Of a stretch of DNA of 64,000 bases, positions 45,700 through 55,814 are shown in pieces (the stretch's first letter is position 1; every line of letters begins with the position of its first letter). Source of the stretch: Petunia secreta (taxonomy: Eukaryota > Streptophyta > Magnoliopsida > Solanales > Solanaceae); the NCBI GenBank assembly GCA_029990175.1, contig JARKIP010000470.1:1-64000 (forward strand). The letters run 5' to 3'. The notes beneath the pieces are model-generated. The model was not told where the DNA came from. It made no database searches and saw only the letters and a list, made by a program, of their open reading frames with translations. The position numbers were made by a program, and so were the translations under genes.

Positions 45700-46785
45700 G
45701 TTGATAGAAAATTTAATAAAATAGCTTTTTGTTAGAAATTTTTTAAGAGAAATGAATAGAAAATATTGAATTGTGATTAATTTGATGAAATATGGGAGTA
45801 TTTATAGGAAAAATAGGTAGGGGAGGGCTGTAGGGGCGTTTATGGGTGTGGGGGTGGAAAAAATAGCCGTTTATAAAAGGGAGCGGATTTGGACAATTTT
45901 TGCAGTGGGCCAGTCCGGTCCGGTTCCGGTCCGGCCCGGTTTTGTCGTTTTCTTTATTATTATTTTTTGTTTTTTGGTTATTTGTTTTGTTTAAATTTTT
46001 GTTTTATGTAATAACATATATATATAATACTAGTAATCTAGTATTAAAATATTAACTATTATGTAATGTAGCATTTTAGTATTAAATTGTAAAAGTATAA
46101 TTGAGTATTTTTTCAAACTTAGTAATCTAGTATAATGTAAGTAAATTGTTATTTTTTCAAACTTAATACTAAGTTAGTAGTATAATAGTATTAGTATTTA
46201 ATGTTTTAGTATTTAGTATTTTAGTATTTAGTATTTAGTATTTAGTATTGAATTGCAAAGAGGTAACTTAATAGCAAAGGATAATTGAGAATATAACAAA
46301 GGATTATAATTTACTTAATAGCAAGGCGTAACACATTTTATTGAATAATGGTTGAATTTTTATTTTTTTTATTTTTTTTTTTTTGCAAAGTACATAGATA
46401 TTAAATTGCAAAAACTACATATTAATAAAAAAACTTCTCATTTTCTGAATAATTTCGTCTGGCACCTCTGGAGGAACCGGTGGCAAAGAGTCATCTTCTT
46501 CATAATCAGTTTCATTGTCCAAACTTCCATCGCCTGATAAAATTTCTGATGATGCTTCTACATCGGCTAGTTCATCTTCTGCAAATCCAAAATTTCTTCG
46601 CTCCGATCTAATCCAATCTCTGAATAATACGGCCGTCTCCATTGCTTCTTCCTTCAATGAATGTCTATGATCTCCAATTTGTAATCTTCCTTGGCTAAAC
46701 GCGCTTTCTGAAGCAACAGATGATGCTTGAATAGTTAGAATATCCCGCGCCATTTTTGCTAAAATTGGAAGCTGTGCTTGTTGAT

Positions 46786-46835
46786 CCTTCCAAAATGGCA
46801 GTAGTTGCTCCCTTCCAAAATGGCAGTAGTTGCTC
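46786..46835. repeat. Perfect 25-bp tandem duplication in the transposase
   Basis: The unit CCTTCCAAAATGGCAGTAGT plus TGCTC occurs at 46786-46810 and again at 46811-46835. 25 is not a multiple of three, so it shifts the reading frame between the core and the dimerisation domain. Confidence 0.95.
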
Positions 46836-48257
46836 GCTTCCAAAATAATCAACTTCCTTGCAAGCATAAAGTAAATAAACATCAAGCTCGTTGAACCTTC
46901 CGCTGCTACTCGAATGCCTGCTAGAAAGCCTTTGATTAAGGCTGGAAAAACTTCCCAATCCGGTTGCAGCTCTTTTGGGAGCCTGCGTTGAACTTGATCC
47001 AGCTCCACTTGGAACACTTGGAACAACATTATCAGCTGCACTCCTATACCTTTCATAAATCCGTTGGCAATCTACAATTACCTGCGCACAAACTGTTTCT
47101 ACACTTGGTGTTTCTTCATCAGTAATTCTCAAAGTCCGATAAATTTCTCTAATTAGCATTTCCGTATTAAAACGTTTAAAACATGGATGTAATACAGATG
47201 CAATGTAATAAAGTGGTGGAATCGGAAAAAAATATATTTTAAATTTTTCAATCATTGCTTCTACCGCAACTTCATAACCAGGCACTACTCTATAATCGTT
47301 AAGTAATTCTGCTATTCCAGCTATAAAATACAACATGGTAGTGATTGTATGATAATATTGACCGAAAAATTCTTTAGTAGCATAAAAAAAACTTTGCTAA
47401 AAAAAGAAGAAGACGCTCAACATTTTGCCAATCAGATTCTTCTAGGTGATACACTTCAGCCACTTTGCCATTAAAATAATTAGTAATAGGCACTCGTAAA
47501 GTGTAAGCAACAGTCAAAGAGTCATATACAGTGTTCCACCTAGTTGAAACTTCCTTGGGAACTCTTATAGGATTTAAACCTTCTTTCACACACTCTACTT
47601 GAAAGTCCCTCCATCTATCCGGTTTTTTAGATTTAAAAATATAACTAATTGCAAGTCTAACCTTCATAATAGTAGGATCAAATAACTTAAGGCCATCTTT
47701 TACAACTAAATTATATATATGACATGCACATCTAACATGAAACAATTCTTCAAAAGGGGGATGCAATGCGGGTATTAACTTAGTAATAGCATAATCATTG
47801 TTTGCAGCATTATCAAGAGTTATATTTAAAATTTTATCACTAAGAAATACGCCTTACAAATATCCGAAACTTCTCTCTTAATAAATGCTCCCGTGTGTGG
47901 TTCATCGACAACACAATATGCTAAAATTCTTTTTTGCATTACCCAGTTAAGATCTATCCAATGACAAGTAACTGTTAAATACTCATACCCATTAACACCA
48001 CGACGCAAATCAGTAGTAAGACAAACTCTACAATCAAAGTGATAAAATATATATCGTAAATATTGTCTATATTCATTTTTAAATTTTATAATATCACTTC
48101 TAACCGTAGTTTTTGGAAAACCTTGAAAAGATGGATTATATACGGTTTGAATATAACGAATAAAACCTTGACAAGAAGCAAATGTAAAAGGTAAGCACTT
48201 TACCGCAATTATTTTTTCCATTTGTTCCCTATCTTTCTTTTTATCATAATGCATAAG

Positions 48258-48276
48258 CCCCCCCCCCCCCCCCCCG
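48258..48276. repeat. Poly-C run in hAT linker
   Basis: An uninterrupted C-run (Gly codons on the coding minus strand) lies in the linker after the BED finger. A second, 48797-48816, lies in the N-terminus. The lengths may be unreliable. Confidence 0.8.
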
Positions 48277-50446
48277 TCACTGGGTTAATTTCCTGTTGGA
48301 CTCCACTACCTTGCGATGGAGCCATTCTATTCCCTGAACGAGGGCCACCCGGCCTCCTTTCCTATTCATCCTTACGATGGTTTTCTAAGTGTGTTCTCAA
48401 CTTTCCCGTCCCACTATTATGGCTGCCGGTTTTAAAATCCCAAACTTTTTTACAAATATTACATTTAGCGGTCTGAGCCGGAACATTTTTAGTCATAAAT
48501 TTTCACACATCCGATCTTTCGGGTCGTGCATATCGTTCTCTACTAGGAGGCATAGGTGGTAATTCAGTTTCTTCAGGTTCACCTTGAAATTGACTAGTGG
48601 GTGTTTCATCATCTAAATTAGCCCCTTCGGTATTTTCTTCATATTGTGTCTCTCACATATCATTATCTAGTGGTTGATCAAAATTTATATCATGCAAAAA
48701 TTGTGAGTCATCTTCCTGAGTAAAATCATCTAGAAGAGAAGGAGCGCTAGAAATACCAACTGGTCTTTTACCTAAAGCACGACTACGTCTATCATCCCCC
48801 TCCCCCCCCCCCCCCAGTTAGAAGCACGTGATCTACGACCGCTACCCGTAATTGATCTCCACAGTCCAGACATTTTTATAATTACTAAAATATGCTTCAA
48901 ACAAATTACTAAAATATGCTACAAACAATAATATTGCACAAAAATAAAATAGATAATAAAAAGTAAGAACGAGTTTACTTGATATCGTGAACTTAGAATG
49001 TAGATTGTAGAACTTAGGAAGTGAAAGTTGAAACTTGACCGGAACCGCACCGAACAATATTCCACTTCACTCCAAATATTTTTTTGTAATGCAATTTAGC
49101 AAATAGCCTTTGTAGAAATAAGAGAGATTGATAGAGATTTAGAGAGAATATTAGAGAAATTGTGAATAAATTGATGAAATATGATGGTATTTATAGAAAA
49201 AATAGGTTGGGGGGTATGGGGGCGCCTAGGGGGGTGGGGGCAAAAAATAGCCGTTTTTGGCCGTTGGGCCAACGGCTGTGCGTGAAATAGCCGTTGCCCA
49301 ACGACTATTTTTTGCACAAAGCCCACCAAATTCTACCGGTCCGGTCCGGTTCCGGTTCACTTTGGTCCAGTCCATCCGGTCCATTTTGGAGGTGCCGGAT
49401 CAGAAACGTGCCGTTTTTTTTTAATATTTGGCTCAGCTTGCGCCGGTCCGGCCCGGTGCAAACCGGGCTATTAGACAGCCTTAGGCACAAGTCTGCAGGT
49501 TGACAAAGAAAGATATAAGCTTTTGGGACCATTATCGGTTCCAAACCCATCTCATTTACCATTTGCCATATCTCGCTCTCTGGAATGGGTGGCATAGTTG
49601 AAAGGCGATTAATAGCACTGGCCAATTGATCCATCCCACCTCTCAACATTGTAGCCATGCCTTCAAGAGTGTCTTTTTTTGACTTTTTACTCTTATGAGA
49701 AATTGGTGCCTCTGTGTAGACATTCGACTTAGGTGCATCAGGAGTTTTGGGAACTTGTTCATCTTGCCCATATTCTTCAGTAGTTCCCAAAGAGGCAGCA
49801 TTCATGGAGATCATTTCATCAATTTCATCTATGGCCAATGAACTATTACTTGATTTTTTTAAAGGATCACGAGCACCTCTTTTCAAGATGGCTTGTGAAT
49901 CTGAAGAGGCAGGGAACATGCAAAGTAATAAGAGAGACAAGGAACGTACTGTATTTTGAGAAGAGGGGAGATGAGGTCAAAATAACTACTTGGGTGTATT
50001 TAAATAAGAAAATAGGGTAGAGGGTAAAATAGGATTATAAGGTTATAATTAAGGACATGATGGAAAAGTGTAAAAGCGTAACAATGCAAAACCACCAAAT
50101 CGGTTGTAACAAAAAGTGGGTCTTTTCATTGTTAGGTAACAACAGAACTTAACAATACAATACAATACAATACAACGAAATTAAAGTAACAACCAAAACA
50201 AACGTTGTAATCATAATAACAATACAATACAATACAATGGGTAACAATGATCCAAACAAAGTGTAAGGGCTATGGTATACGTTTTTAGTTAATGTATCCT
50301 AAAGTTCAGCTTGTATCAGTTAGAAACTGCATGACATTGTATTCTGAATTTAAGCTTTTCAGTTCAAGAAAAACTTTAGGATAAATATTGTCACTCCTTA
50401 GTGTGAGTATTGGCTAAGCATGCACTTCACGCCCTTTTTCTTTAAA

Positions 50447-51091
50447 GGGTTAATTACAATAATATCCCCCGTCAACACTCTTCCCTTACTTTTGACTAGT
50501 CCTTACTTTTTATAGCCAGTATACACAAAAATAAATACATATGTGTACGAACAATGTCAGGGTCACGTATACACAGTGTCTACACCCAATTTTATGGTGT
50601 ATACATTCAAATTTATCAGGTATACCCAATGTATACACGCAATTTTTTCAGTAGTTTTTAGTTATACACATTTTAATATAATGAATTTTGTATATTTTTA
50701 CAAAATAAATACAAGTATCCAAAAAAAAATTAAAAGAAGAAGGAGTGACTGGTGAAGTTCGCCGGAGCAGCAGATCTGCGTGTTCGCCGGTGAAAAACTA
50801 CAGTAGCGGCGGGACTGAACCAAAGCAAGCCACCCCTGAGAGAAATAAATGAGATGGTTGAAACTAAAGCAGCAGTGACAGGTGACTGCAGCAGCAATGG
50901 TGTGGACTTCATCGGAGCAAGGAGACGACGATGGGATTAGAAACCCTAGAAAGGGTGAAGAGATATAGAAAACCTTAGATGTGGCTACAAAAAGTTAGAG
51001 GGGTGTGTTAAGTGTTTATTTAGGGTTATTTTAGAAAAAAGGACTAAAATTATATAGAGGAGGTAAGATGGTCACTAGTTGTTATTTTCCC
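50447..51091. mobile_element. MULE non-autonomous element, 645 bp
   Basis: Ends GGGTTAATTACAATAATATC and the complement of GGGAAAATAACAACTAGTGA, with a 9-bp duplication matching at 8 positions (TTCTTTAAA 50438-50446, TTTTTTAAA 51092-51100). Like the MULE at 5132-6079 it has a TATACAC-rich left half (50515-50715) and a GC-rich, gene-like right half with GCCGG blocks (50758-50950). Confidence 0.75.
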
Positions 51092-51100
51092 TTTTTTAAA

Positions 51101-51789
51101 TGGTTTTTCTTTAAATTAAGTTGTTACTTATTATCTCATTTTTCCACGTAAGGTAATTAATTTTTGTTTTCATCCCTGTGCGGTTGTAATTTGTAGTGCA
51201 ATAGGATTTTTCTCGCACAATCTTTTTTCCTTACTTGACCTTGACTATCTACACATATCTTACTCATGTTAGCAATGAACCAATACAAACTTCCCTGTTC
51301 CAATAAGAATATGGCTACTTTTTTTAAAGGAGGAGTCAAAAATTGATTCATACAATTACAACCGAAATGCAAATTCGTTGTAATTTTGTTTGGAGATTTG
51401 AAACTTTTTAGTGACAACTCAAAATAAAAATAATATTATCACATATTGTGACCTTTCAGATCAATTCATTTTCGTCCATATTTGCTATAGTTTGATAATG
51501 TTCACATTTCAAAAGCATATGAAACTAGTTTTTAGTAATTATATATCTACGAAGGTTAGCTTCTATATAAAGTAAAGAATTTAATAAAAGGATAAGAGAA
51601 AAAGAACCAAGAAAATATAAAGTGTTAACTAAACAAGTTATACATTTAAGAAACAATTGAAATGCTACACACTTCAGGTGTTCTGCCTCCGAAGAATAGT
51701 ATTAGTTCAAACTTTTCTACGGATAAAATGACATAATCTTATGAAAAATCAATAAATCGTGAATGTCTACTTTCATCTACTGACCTTTC
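51101..51789. other. Intergenic, no feature seen
   Basis: AT-rich. The LINE that continues at 51790 may begin somewhere in the last 100 bp of this stretch. Confidence 0.4.
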
Positions 51790-51876
51790 CTTTATGCCAT
51801 AACTTCGTATCTCATCCTCATCCTCATCCTCTACAATCTGAGCATGTGCAGAAAGTTCTTATGGACTGGAAGTATC
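51790..51876 (+). pseudogene. LINE ORF2 fragment, left part of a split element
   Basis: The plus strand reads LYNLSMCRKFLWTGS immediately before the solo LTR. Skipping the two insertions, the frame continues at 63069 with KKALIACDTLCKPKTAGGL, the conserved region just after the RT domain of plant LINEs. One stop (TAA) lies at the junction codon. This shows that the LINE was the original target. Confidence 0.75.
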
Positions 51877-52558
51877 TGTTGGATTTGGAAGGAAGGTAAA
51901 TTGGTGTGAATGGGAAATGAAATAAATATTAATATTTTATATTAATATTTGATATGGAGCCGGTTTCGTAACGAAATTAAAAAGTGGACTATTTAAGCAA
52001 ATATTCCAAAGGTGGGCTGCTGTAACATTATTCCAAATGAAAGGGTGCTTTCATTGAACAGCCACTTTGAAGGCTGCCTTTTATGAACAACTACTTCACC
52101 AATGAAAATGTACCTTTTCATTGAACAGCCACCTTGAAGGCTGCCTTTCATGAACAGCCATTTCACCAAAAGACACCTTCATGCCTTTTCACTCCAAATC
52201 TTGTGGCTATAAATAGAGAGGCATTTTGCCTCATTTTAATCATCCAAAATTTTTCATACTCTCTCTCTCTCTCTCATTACCTTTTGCATTTGTTTTCAAA
52301 ACAAAAGTAAGTTCTGAGTCAGTGTGATTTGCTACCATTATTTGAGTTCGCTATTCATTGTGATTTGAATTACCGCTATCACAGTGAGGATAATTTTATT
52401 CTATCATGGGAGAAATTAATCCACAAACCTTGGGTAATTGTGGGGGGATTAGATTTCTTAAGGACAGGCAGTGTAGACTGTTGGCTTGGAATTTTTCTAC
52501 TTCATCTATTTCTGTTTTAGTCATTATCGAAAGTGCAGACATATAACAATCTCTAACA
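51877..52558 (+). mobile_element. Copia-type solo LTR, 682 bp
   Basis: Starts TGTTGGATTTGG and ends CTCTAACA, with a 5-bp duplication GTATC on both sides (51872-51876, 52559-52563). It has a clear promoter: TATA box CTATAAATA at 52207-52215, then a (CT)n stretch at 52259-52276. Upstream are two copies of a 67-bp repeat (TCATTGAACAGCCAC at 52051 and 52118), as in the enhancer repeats of stress-activated tobacco copia LTRs. No internal region remains. Confidence 0.88.
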
Positions 52559-52567
52559 GTATCAACC

Positions 52568-54073
52568 TGACGAGGCCAAAGTGTATAGGAATTAATGCTC
52601 GTGCTAAGTTAAATTATAACATAGTTTAAGATATCGTCCCACAGAGATTGGGTAAATCTATGCTACAGACCTGTAATATTTCCACTACTATTTGAGAGAA
52701 TCAAATTGATAAAAGGTGAGTTTTTTGAACTTTTAATTAACTTTAACTAAATAAAGGACTTTCAGAAGATTTCAAATTTAAAAAGAGTTGGGAGTCATTG
52801 AATTCACTTGGTAATATTCATAAGACGATCTCAGGTTTGACATGTATTTCTCTAAAGAAAAATTGCTTATTGCTAATACAATTTTATTTTGCTCACTCAA
52901 AAATAATAATTAAATACACTCCGTGAGGTTATATATATTAATTGATTTATGACTTTGTGACGGTTAAACAGAATTAATATCCTTGCCTGAATTGTACTAA
53001 AAGGTAGCAAAAACTTCGTGAGAATATTTTCACTAGAACCAACAATCTTGCTTACAACAATTCCTCCGTGAGAATTACAACTGAGGGAAACAAGATTACT
53101 GACTTGGAATGATAGGCTACTATAGGTTCCATTCTCACTCTACTATGTTATTCATCAGTCATCATATATTAATTTTGCTCCGTGAGAATTACAAAATTAA
53201 TATACAATAACCTAAAAATAGATAGATGTGAAAATGAAGAGTAACAGAACTATCACTCTAGCACAATGTGAAAATGCAGATATAAAGTTTCAGGCCAAGC
53301 ATGTACTAAAACTGAGGTAGATATTATAAATATACCAAGTTTCATCAACTATCCAAACAGAAGGAAATTACTCCATTATGGAGTGATAAAAGCTAAAAAG
53401 GAATTTAGAAGACTTTGGAAATATTTCTACTATAAAAGAAAGAAAACAAAAAAGAGAGAATTCTTGATTTTGGCTAATGAAAAGGTTTTTTTCTCTCTAC
53501 AACTTTGCCTCCTTTTTATAGAAAAATCTTTAGGTAAAGTTGGTGTCGCGACATCAAGTCAGAACATGAGTTGGTGTCGCGACTTCAAGTCAGAACATGA
53601 GTTGGTGTTCTGATTTCCAGAATTACCGTCGCGACATGAATTGGTGTTGCGACTTCAAGTCAGAACATGAGTTGGTGTTCTGATTTCCAGAGTTACCGTC
53701 GCGACATGAATTGGTGTTGCAACTTCAAGTCAGAACATGAGTTGGTGTTCCTATTTCAACAGTTACTGTCGCGACATGAATTGGTGTCGCGACTTCAATT
53801 CGCAACATGAATTAATATCATTTCTTCTTTCCTTTATGCATCATGTCGCGACTTCAATTTGCAACATGAATTAATATCATTTCTTCTTTCCTTTATACAT
53901 CACTCATTTTTGTTCTTTTTTCTTCTGTTTTTGCTTGTAGTCTTTATTCCTCAATTGAACTTTCACCACAAAACTTGTTAGAAAATATAATAAAATATAA
54001 TATATTTATTTATTATAATATTTAAAATATTTAAATTTATATATAAAAATACATGAATAATTTATATTTATCA
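52568..54073 (-). repeat. 3' LTR of the gypsy element (1506 bp)
   Basis: TGACGAGGCC at the left and ATATTTATCA at the right on the plus strand; on the coding strand it begins TGATAAATAT. It contains a 70-bp minisatellite with GTCGCGAC motifs at about 53548-53830. Confidence 0.93.
53548..53895. repeat. 70-bp LTR minisatellite, GTCGCGAC-rich
   Basis: Unit landmarks ACCGTCGCGACATGAATTGG occur at 53625 and 53695, and the related ACTGTCGCGACATGAATTGG at 53765, exactly 70 bp apart. Shorter, related units (TTCAATT(C/T)GCAACATGAATT, TTTCTTCTTTCCTTTAT) follow. GTCGCGAC is itself a palindrome. Confidence 0.9.
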
Positions 54074-54085
54074 AATTCCCTCACA
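54074..54085 (-). other. Polypurine tract of the gypsy element
   Basis: On the minus strand GTGAGGGAATT directly precedes the LTR. It is preceded by a CTCGAGGACGAGCAAAAGTT phrase commonly seen before the 3' LTR of plant gypsy elements. Confidence 0.75.
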
Positions 54086-54437
54086 CTTGAACTTTTGCTC
54101 GTCCTCGAGGAAAAATATATATATGTACATATATAAACTTTTTCTTTTTTTTTTAACATTTTCTTCAAACTCATGATCTTTGTAACATAAAAAATTTATT
54201 CAAAATAAACTTCTTTCATTATCTTTAATGCAATCATCCTTTTTAAATCACCAAATTCATTATCTTGTTTTTGAATTCCACTTTGATCAATAAGAACTTG
54301 CATTTTCTTCCCTTGAATCTTTCAGAATTGATAGATTTATGATCACTCATTCATTCAGTATCATCGTCTTGTCCATATGCTTGCTCCTCCTATTTATCTC
54401 CACTAATATAGATTCAACACTGATTTTCAAAATTTTT

Positions 54438-54689
54438 TTAAGACTTTTCTTGGCTTGTAATGTTAGGCTTCATGCTGGTAGGGTATATAGATATATTTAT
54501 AGTGACTTTTCCTCTTCCAGCTTTGAGCAAACATTTCTTAATCCTCAGTATTTCCATCATTTCATAATGCTTGTCAATTCTTTTTTGCTCTTCTTTTGAA
54601 AAATCATAACAATCATACAATTTCTTTTTTTTTCTTTTCTTTTTCACAATATTTCTTCCTTTCGTTGATATAAATTCCTGCTCACTCAT
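54438..54689 (-). CDS. Small basic ORF between pol and the 3' LTR
   Basis: An 83-aa ATG-led frame (54687-54689) on the element's coding strand. It has a Lys/Arg run (KKKRKKKK) near residue 20 followed by a charged, probably helical stretch (DFSKEEQKRIDKHYEMM). It lies where Athila-group elements often carry an extra ORF. I do not recognise a family, there are no membrane segments, and it may be chance. Confidence 0.3.
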   Translation of the reverse strand: MSEQEFISTKGRNIVKKKRKKKKLYDCYDFSKEEQKRIDKHYEMMEILRIKKCLLKAGRGKVTINISIYPTSMKPNITSQEKS

Positions 54690-55810
54690 AGCTGGAAGAA
54701 ATAATTATTATATTTAAATATGTATATACAAATGTGTATATTTAATGCATACTATATATATTATGAGACTTTTATGCTATCTTTTTTTTAAAAGAGAATT
54801 ATGGTGTTCGAGAAAAAAGATCAAGGCTGAAAAAAGGGTTCTAGGAGGTAGTATATATATATTGGGATGAAAATAAAGAGGTTAGAATTGTGTATCAAAG
54901 AAGACCTAATTTCATTTTTCGAAAATCAGTGTCGTCTATTATTTCGCCTCAAAAAACATTTAGAGCAAGTTCTAGTCAAGTTTGTTGATTCCGTTTGCTT
55001 TTGTGATCATAACTTATCTCAATTCAAATGATTTCCTGAGTTGAAGATGCTTGCTCTTACTTCACAAAATAAAAATCATAAACATGACAAATCATACGGT
55101 GAAGATAAAAAAAATAATATTGAACATAATGAGAAAAAATTTAATTTGTTAATTAAATACCTACAAAAGTTCATAGTTAAGAAGAAAATATTATACTAAT
55201 ATATATATATATAAACTAGAACAACCCTCCGCCAGACTTAAACTTTTCATTCTCCTGGATGAAAGCACATCCCTAAAAAGTCAAAGAGGGGATAAAATCT
55301 TTTTTTAAAAAAAAAAAATTTAATAAACTAAAATAGAGAATAGTATCTGTTTTTTAAAAAATAAAAATATTTTTGGCTTTCAAATTTACAATCACAGAAG
55401 AAAGTTTGAAAGAAACTGTGACTACACATTTTCTATATGTAATAGACTGAACTAATTTTTACCTTAACAGTCATGGGGTCCCGGTTTAAATATAAACCAG
55501 AAAATTACCTGAGCCAACATTTTATCTGCATAATTAAATGGCTAACCAACCAGTTACTTAGGCATACCGATCACCATGGAGTTACTCCTGTGTAGGTGAC
55601 TCTGTTTTTGTAGAGGCCTTCATGAGATGTTCTGGTTGCACAATAACCTGGATATTAACCAGATCAATTGGTTAAGCATTTAATTACTCAAATCTATATT
55701 GGACTTATGAGGCTCCATTGCTTCATCCTCAATGGCTACGGGTAAGAAACCGTAGTTCTGAGTTTAACGTCGCCAGCTCGACGTAGTAACTGTGATATTT
55801 ATCAGATTAT
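54690..55810 (-). other. Untranslated 3' region of the gypsy element
   Basis: About 1.1 kb of AT-rich DNA between the end of integrase and the small ORF. No envelope-like frame survives. Confidence 0.5.
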
Positions 55811-55814
55811 CATG

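Larger units (their letters stand above)
46415..48873 (-). pseudogene. hAT transposase, decayed
   Basis: Read leftwards from a possible ATG at 48871-48873: an acidic N-terminus, then a BED finger (CNIC, HLENH at about 48370-48480). The hAT core follows (KCLPFTFASCQGFIRYIQ; GFIKREVSDI-type region at 47826-48254; HVRCACHIYNLVV and STRWNTVYDSL at 47374-47766). After that come an RNase-H-like helical part (46860-47336) and the dimerisation domain (ASSVASESAFSQG...LKEEAMETAVLF, 46415-46740). Domain order is normal for the family. Defects include TGA for Trp codons near 48496 and 48655, breaks at 47370 and 47820, and a frame-shifting 25-bp duplication at 46786-46835. No active enzyme can be made. 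Confidence 0.9.
45030..49483 (-). mobile_element. Composite hAT element, 4454 bp, perfect 8-bp TSD
   Basis: Termini TAAGGGTGTCCACCGGCCCGG and the complement of TAAGGCTGTCTAATAGCCCGG are flanked by GGCACAAG (45022-45029, 49484-49491). The subterminal regions are packed with CCGGTCCGGTTCCGG repeats (45045-45195, 45908-45945, 49335-49460). A decayed hAT transposase occupies 46415-48873 (minus). A second 5'-like region (CCGG repeats, leader, BED ORF) is present at 45945-45463, so the unit contains two transposon 5' halves in the same orientation. It is inserted in the Harbinger ORF1. Confidence 0.92.
44951..49919 (-). pseudogene. Myb/SANT-like ORF1 remnant, interrupted by the hAT insertion
   Basis: The minus strand from an ATG at 49917-49919 is open through 49484. 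It then continues in the same frame beyond the hAT element from 45021 to a TAA at 44951-44953. Before the insertion this was an uninterrupted frame of 168 codons plus stop. The sequence (KSKKSKKDTLEGMATMLRGG, IPESEIWQMVNEMGLEP, then a short hydrophobic end) resembles the C-terminal half of Harbinger ORF1 / L10-interacting MYB-type proteins. The DNA-binding Myb half is absent. In Harbinger transposons ORF1 helps nuclear import of the transposase. Today the frame runs into hAT sequence and cannot make that product. Confidence 0.75.
44501..50263 (-). mobile_element. PIF/Harbinger-like element carrying a Myb/SANT-type ORF, split by a hAT element
   Basis: TIRs CACTCTGTTTGGATCATTGT and the complement of CACTTTGTTTGGATCATTGT are flanked by TAA on both sides (44498-44500, 50264-50266), the classical PIF/Harbinger target. 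Subterminal TATTGTATTG repeats lie at both ends (44537-44570, 50155-50238). Removing the nested hAT (45030-49483) and one TSD copy leaves a 1.3-kb element. It encodes an ORF1-like protein but no DDE transposase, so it is non-autonomous. Confidence 0.9.

Noticed and set aside
48242..48820. C-runs as a CRISPR-like or regulatory repeat
   Set aside because: They are simple homopolymers in a transposase linker, with no spacer-repeat structure.
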